This document shows, piece by piece, positions 45,350-47,943 of a DNA stretch of 47,943 nt. Every line of letters begins with the position of its first letter. The stretch's first letter is position 1. The notes below the pieces were generated by a model, which had not been told where the DNA came from, ran no database searches, and saw nothing but the letters and a program-made list of their open reading frames with translations. The stretch is from Planctomycetota bacterium. Its GTDB lineage: Bacteria > Planctomycetota > PLA2 > JAEUHO01. Where the stretch lies: positions 1 through 47,943 of the forward strand of contig JANQJW010000022.1 in the NCBI GenBank assembly GCA_028281445.1, written 5' to 3'. The position numbers and the translations under genes are program-made.

Positions 45350-45790
45350 CTACGCCCGCGCAGCTTCCATCGGCGGGAACGCGACGGTGTCGTTGTTCCA
45401 CAGCACGACCTCGATCTCGTAGCCGGTCGGGTCGAGCACGTACCAAGCCGACGAGTTCGGCCAGCGGATCTCGCCGCCGCCGTAGCCGAACTCGACGCCC
45501 TCGCGTTCGGCCGTCGCGAGCCAGGCGTCGCGATCGGTGATGCGCAACGCGAAGTGGTTCACGCCGTGGAGCTTCTTCGCCATCAGTTCGTCGCCGCCCA
45601 GGAAGGCACGGTCCGGGGCCTTGTAGATGCAGAGCATGGCTTCGCCGGCGCGCAGCACGCGGAACGGTGTGCCGCTGGACGAGAGGCCGTCTTCGACGCG
45701 CTTGAAGCCGAAGACGCGCCCGTACCAGTCTTCCGTCTCGTCGAGGTCGTTGACTGTGAGGTTGAGGTGATCGAGGTGCTTGACGTTCAT
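45350..45790 (-). CDS. VOC (glyoxalase/dioxygenase) superfamily protein
   Basis: 146 residues, two beta-alpha-beta-beta-beta units. First unit: KHLDHLNLTVNDLDETEDWY (metal His8). Second unit: LHGVNHFALRITDRDAWLAT and SAWYVLDPTGYEIEVV, with the second His and the Glu of the metal site. The family includes glyoxalases, dioxygenases and antibiotic-resistance proteins; this one cannot be assigned. GGAG precedes the start. Divergent from the P-loop gene with 30 bp between. Confidence 0.88.
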   Translation of the reverse strand: MNVKHLDHLNLTVNDLDETEDWYGRVFGFKRVEDGLSSSGTPFRVLRAGEAMLCIYKAPDRAFLGGDELMAKKLHGVNHFALRITDRDAWLATAEREGVEFGYGGGEIRWPNSSAWYVLDPTGYEIEVVLWNNDTVAFPPMEAARA

Positions 45791-45820
45791 GGCATTCTCC
45801 GGTCGGTGTAGGAACTACGG

Positions 45821-46399
45821 ATGGCGCAACTCCAGCCCCCTTACGGCGCACTCCCGGATCGGATCTGGGTGGTCGGACCGTGCGGAGCTGGAAAGTCGAC
45901 AATGGGCAGGCGCCTTGCGGCGCACCAGGGCGTCGAGGTGACGTCGCTGGATGAGATTCACTGGCGGCCGGGTTGGGTCGAGGGGCCGCGCCCCGACACC
46001 GCCGCGCGCATCGCGGAGGTCGTTGCACGCGATCGATGGGTGATCGACGGGAACTACGGCACACACCGTGTCAACCACACGAGCCGCATCCAGCTGTACG
46101 TGTGGTTGGACTTCCCCTTGCACGTGACCTTCCCGCGCCTGATCAAGCGCGGCGTACGGCGAAGCGTCACGAAGGAGGCCGTCTGCAACGGGAACACGGA
46201 GTCGTTGTGGCGGACGTTCTGCCACCGCGAGTCCCTGTTGCTCTGGGCGATCACGAGCGACAAGCGCCGGCGAAAGGGACTGGTGGAAGAAACGGCGACC
46301 CGCCCCCATGTCCGCCTTCGATCGCAAGTCGCGGTCGATCGCTGGTTGGCGGCTGCGGGGGTTTCGAGGACCGATCGCCATGCGTCTCTTTCTGGTTAG
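45821..46399 (+). CDS. P-loop NTPase, adenylate-kinase/topology-modulation-like
   Basis: 192 residues. Walker A is VVGPCGAGKST (K25). It continues VTSLDEIHWRPGW and RWVIDGNYGTHR, the pattern of 'DNA topology modulation protein' FlaR and related small nucleotide kinases, and a LWAITSDKRRRKG helix. Substrate unknown. The 3' end overlaps the convergent dps gene by 4 nt. Confidence 0.85.
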   Translation: MAQLQPPYGALPDRIWVVGPCGAGKSTMGRRLAAHQGVEVTSLDEIHWRPGWVEGPRPDTAARIAEVVARDRWVIDGNYGTHRVNHTSRIQLYVWLDFPLHVTFPRLIKRGVRRSVTKEAVCNGNTESLWRTFCHRESLLLWAITSDKRRRKGLVEETATRPHVRLRSQVAVDRWLAAAGVSRTDRHASLSG

Positions 46400-46830
46400 C
46401 CCAAGAACGCTCTGAGCATCCATGCGGTCTGCTCCTGCTCGTCCGCCATGGTGTCGAGCATGTTCACGGTGCCGTCGTCGCCCGCTTCGCCGGCGAGCTT
46501 CGCCGTCGCGCGCAGCGAGTCGTTCAGCGTGCTGAGGTCGGCCATCGTCGTCTCGACCATCGCCTCGGCCGACGGGTTGCCCTCGTCCTCCGCGAGGCGG
46601 GCATGGGCGAGCTGCTCCTTGAGCGTGGAGAGCGGCTTCTCACCGAGCGCGAGCACGCGCTCCGCCAGCGCGTCGACGTGCAGCGCGGCCGCGTTGTAGA
46701 GCTCCTCGAACTTCTCGTGGAGCCCGAAGAAGAGGGGGCCCTTCACGTTCCAGTGGTAGTTGCGAAGCTTCTGGTAATGCACCTGGTAGTCGGCGACCAG
46801 CAGGTTCAGGGCGTCGGTGACGTTGCTCAT
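46396..46830 (-). CDS. dps: Dps-family ferritin-like DNA-protection protein
   Basis: 144 residues. The ferroxidase-site signature NYHWNVKGPLFFGLHEKFEELY-type sequence is at about 24-45, with the inter-subunit His and Asp/Glu ligands, followed by HVDALAERVLALGE and the DEQEQTAWMLRAFLG terminal helix. Dps dodecamers oxidise iron with hydrogen peroxide and protect DNA; there is no lysine-rich tail, so DNA binding is uncertain. GAGGAG lies 8 nt before ATG 46830. It is divergent from the OxyR gene at 46943, the expected regulator. Confidence 0.93.
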   Translation of the reverse strand: MSNVTDALNLLVADYQVHYQKLRNYHWNVKGPLFFGLHEKFEELYNAAALHVDALAERVLALGEKPLSTLKEQLAHARLAEDEGNPSAEAMVETTMADLSTLNDSLRATAKLAGEAGDDGTVNMLDTMADEQEQTAWMLRAFLG

Positions 46831-46893
46831 CGTGCTCTCCTCGCGGCTGGGGGTGTTCCCCCTGCCGACGTCCCAATTGCACCCGAGTCTTCA

Positions 46894-46941
46894 GATAATT
46901 CCAATCGTTAGTACTATCTCGACTGATAGAGAGGACTTATC
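46894..46941. promoter_or_regulatory. Candidate OxyR operator between dps and oxyR
   Basis: The A+T-rich stretch contains CTATC-N6-GATAG (46914-46929), a perfect inverted repeat of the ATAG/CTAT tetrads of OxyR sites, with ATAA (46895) and TTAT (46937) on either side. Spacing is not the exact 7-nt register of E. coli sites. TACTAT (46912-46917) could be the oxyR -10. AGAGGA at 46930-46935 is the oxyR Shine-Dalgarno. Confidence 0.5.
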
Positions 46942-46942
46942 A

Positions 46943-47839
46943 ATGCGCCCTACCCTTCGCCAGCTTGAGTACCTCGTCGCCCTGGCCGACACGCTGAGCT
47001 TCCGCAGGGCGGCGGAGGCGTCGTTCGTCTCCCAGCCCGGCCTGAGCGCGCAGATCAAGGAGCTCGAGAAGACGCTCGGCGTCTCCCTGTTCGAGCGCAA
47101 CCGGCGCACCGTGCTCGAGACGCCGGCCGGCAAGGAGGCGTCGCGGCGCGCACGTGAGGTCCTCGCCGCCGTGGACGACCTCGTGGACGCGGCCAGCCTC
47201 CACCGCGCGCCGCTCGCGGGCGACCTCCGGCTGGGCGTCATTCCGACGGTGGCCCCGTACCTCCTGCCGCGCGCACTGCCCATGGTGCGCAAGAAGCACC
47301 CCGACCTGCGCCTGCTCATCGCCGAGGACCAGACGCCGCGGCTGGTGGCGCGCCTGGCCGCCGGCGAGCTCGACGTGCTGCTGCTGGCGCTCGAAGCCGA
47401 TCTGGGGGACAGCGAGACGCTGCCGATCTTCCGCGATCCGTTCGTGCTCGCGGTACCGACCGGCCACCCCTTGGCTGCGCGAAAGCGTGCACGCGAGGAC
47501 GACCTCACCGGCGAGACCGTGCTGCTGCTCGAAGACGGCCACTGAATGCGCGACCAGGCCCTGGCCGTGTGCCAGGTCGCCGGCGCCGACGAGGTCGGTG
47601 ACTTCCGCGCAAGCAGTCTCCCCACACTCGTCGAGATGGTCAGCAGCGGCATCGGCGTGACGCTGCTGCCTTCGTTGGCGATCGCCTCGATCAAGCGGAC
47701 AGGCGCCGCGCTGTCCCTCATCCCGTTCAGCAGCAAGGGGCCGGCGCGCACGATCGGCCTCGCGTATCGCAAGTCCACCGCGCGGGCGAGCGAGTTCGCG
47801 CTCCTCGCCTCCCTCTTCGAGTTCCACGCGGGGCGCTAG
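46943..47839 (+). CDS. oxyR: OxyR, LysR-type peroxide sensor with selenocysteine (TGA) in place of the reactive cysteine
   Basis: 298 residues if the in-frame TGA at 47543-47545 is read as selenocysteine (residue 201). Residues 1-62 are the LysR helix-turn-helix (SFRRAAEASFVSQPGLSAQI), and 90-298 the peroxide-sensing domain. The alignment to E. coli OxyR is offset by +2 throughout: T100 is T102 (PTVAPYLLP), T129 is T131 (DQTPRL), H198 is H200, Cys199 is the TGA, D202 is D204 (MRDQAL), and the resolving Cys208 is C210. Downstream sequence is also OxyR (VSSGIGVTLLPSLAI, RTIGLAYR). So the frame is intact and only the peroxidatic residue differs. A SECIS-like hairpin follows. Alternatives are a nonsense mutation or a sequence error; the exact position makes both less likely. 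Confidence 0.9.
47543..47580 (+). promoter_or_regulatory. Recoded TGA and candidate bacterial SECIS hairpin in oxyR
   Basis: TGA is at 47543-47545. GCGACC (47550-47555) pairs with GGTCGC (47575-47580); after an A-A mismatch GGC (47557-47559) pairs with GCC (47571-47573). The loop is CCTGGCCGTGT, with GG at +18/+19 after the TGA. In E. coli fdhF the loop GG is at +19/+20. The hairpin lies within the coding frame directly after the codon, as in bacteria. Confidence 0.7.
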
Positions 47840-47890
47840 CGCTCCCCGTGGTTATCCGGTTGTGTCAGCCCCTGCCGGTACGGTGCGGGG
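47840..47890 (+). other. Possible left end of an IS1595-type insertion sequence
   Basis: Between the oxyR stop and the transposase ATG. The stretch GGTTATCCGGTTGTGTCAGC (from 47850) could be the terminal inverted repeat, but the other end is outside the window. Confidence 0.3.
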
Positions 47891-47943
47891 ATGACTATTG
47901 CTATTCCTAAGACGTTGATCGAGTTTCAGCAGCAGTTTGCGAC
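47891..47943 (+). mobile_element. Transposase start, probably IS1595 family (partial)
   Basis: Seventeen codons before the right edge read MTIAIPKTLIEFQQQFA. This matches the usual opening of IS1595-family (ISXO2-like DDE) transposases, 'PKTL.EFQ.qF...'. The codons are notably more A+T-rich than neighbouring genes, which fits a recently acquired element. Everything downstream is outside the window. Confidence 0.55.

Noticed and set aside
46943..47545. oxyR as a pseudogene ended by a nonsense mutation
   Set aside because: The single stop falls on the one codon where Sec would replace Cys, the frame is intact on both sides and all other sensing residues are kept. Kept as an alternative, not as the call.

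Overview
The window reads as one G+C-rich bacterial chromosome segment, densely packed with genes on both strands. It holds about 46 complete protein genes, one tRNA and a partial gene at each edge. Several features suggest a Planctomycetota-like or similarly deep-branching, uncultured lineage: many secreted or lipid-anchored proteins of unknown function, a SUMF1-type protein beside an ECF sigma factor, a Uma2 gene and unusual domain fusions. No rRNA or ribosomal protein gene is present, so this placement is an inference.

Layout. 1-5250: secreted proteins, then a NuoE-NuoF fusion translationally coupled to moeA. 5405-9695: an operon of a YyaL/DUF255-DsbD-alpha lipoprotein, an OsmC protein and queF, then a Cys/Pro-rich repeat lipoprotein. 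9958-10046: tRNA-Leu(GAG). 10205-18551: a membrane-anchored orphan, an aspartate-type aminotransferase, an isopropylmalate/isocitrate dehydrogenase, a fused LeuD-LeuC dehydratase and two coupled orphans. 18735-22412: thiolase, Uma2, enoyl-CoA hydratase and 3-hydroxyacyl-CoA dehydrogenase. 22592-30145: a lone receiver domain, a small conserved protein, polA with an orphan, clpP, a SUMF1-fold protein and an ECF sigma factor. 30239-34530: a small pair resembling TusB/DsrE, queC, an NSS sodium symporter with a small membrane partner, and a lipoprotein. 34540-38274: tandem GNAT enzymes, a His-rich TPR protein and ribBA. 38457-45239: speA, then an overlapping operon of CDF transporter, methyltransferase, dolichol/diacylglycerol-kinase-like protein and cyclophilin fusion, and a divergent yqgE/algH. 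45350-47943: VOC protein, P-loop kinase, dps, oxyR and the start of an IS1595-type transposase.

The standout is oxyR at 46943-47839. The reading frame is interrupted by one TGA exactly where the peroxide-reactive cysteine (Cys199 of E. coli OxyR) belongs. The frame continues after it with OxyR sequence, the resolving cysteine at the right spacing and every other sensing residue I can check. A hairpin follows directly, with a GG in its loop at +18/+19 after the TGA, as expected of a bacterial SECIS. I read this as a selenocysteine-containing OxyR divergent from dps, that is, a selenium-based peroxide sensor next to a likely target gene.

Two dispersed repeat families fill intergenic space. One has six copies of a ~150-bp element ending in CTCTGCG/CGCAGAG inverted arms, all in the same chromosomal orientation whatever the neighbouring gene strands. 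The other consists of GTAGGGGC...GCCCCTAC hairpins with varied but self-complementary arms. Several genes have a TAnnnT hexamer 6-11 nt before the start codon and no Shine-Dalgarno, which suggests leaderless transcription.
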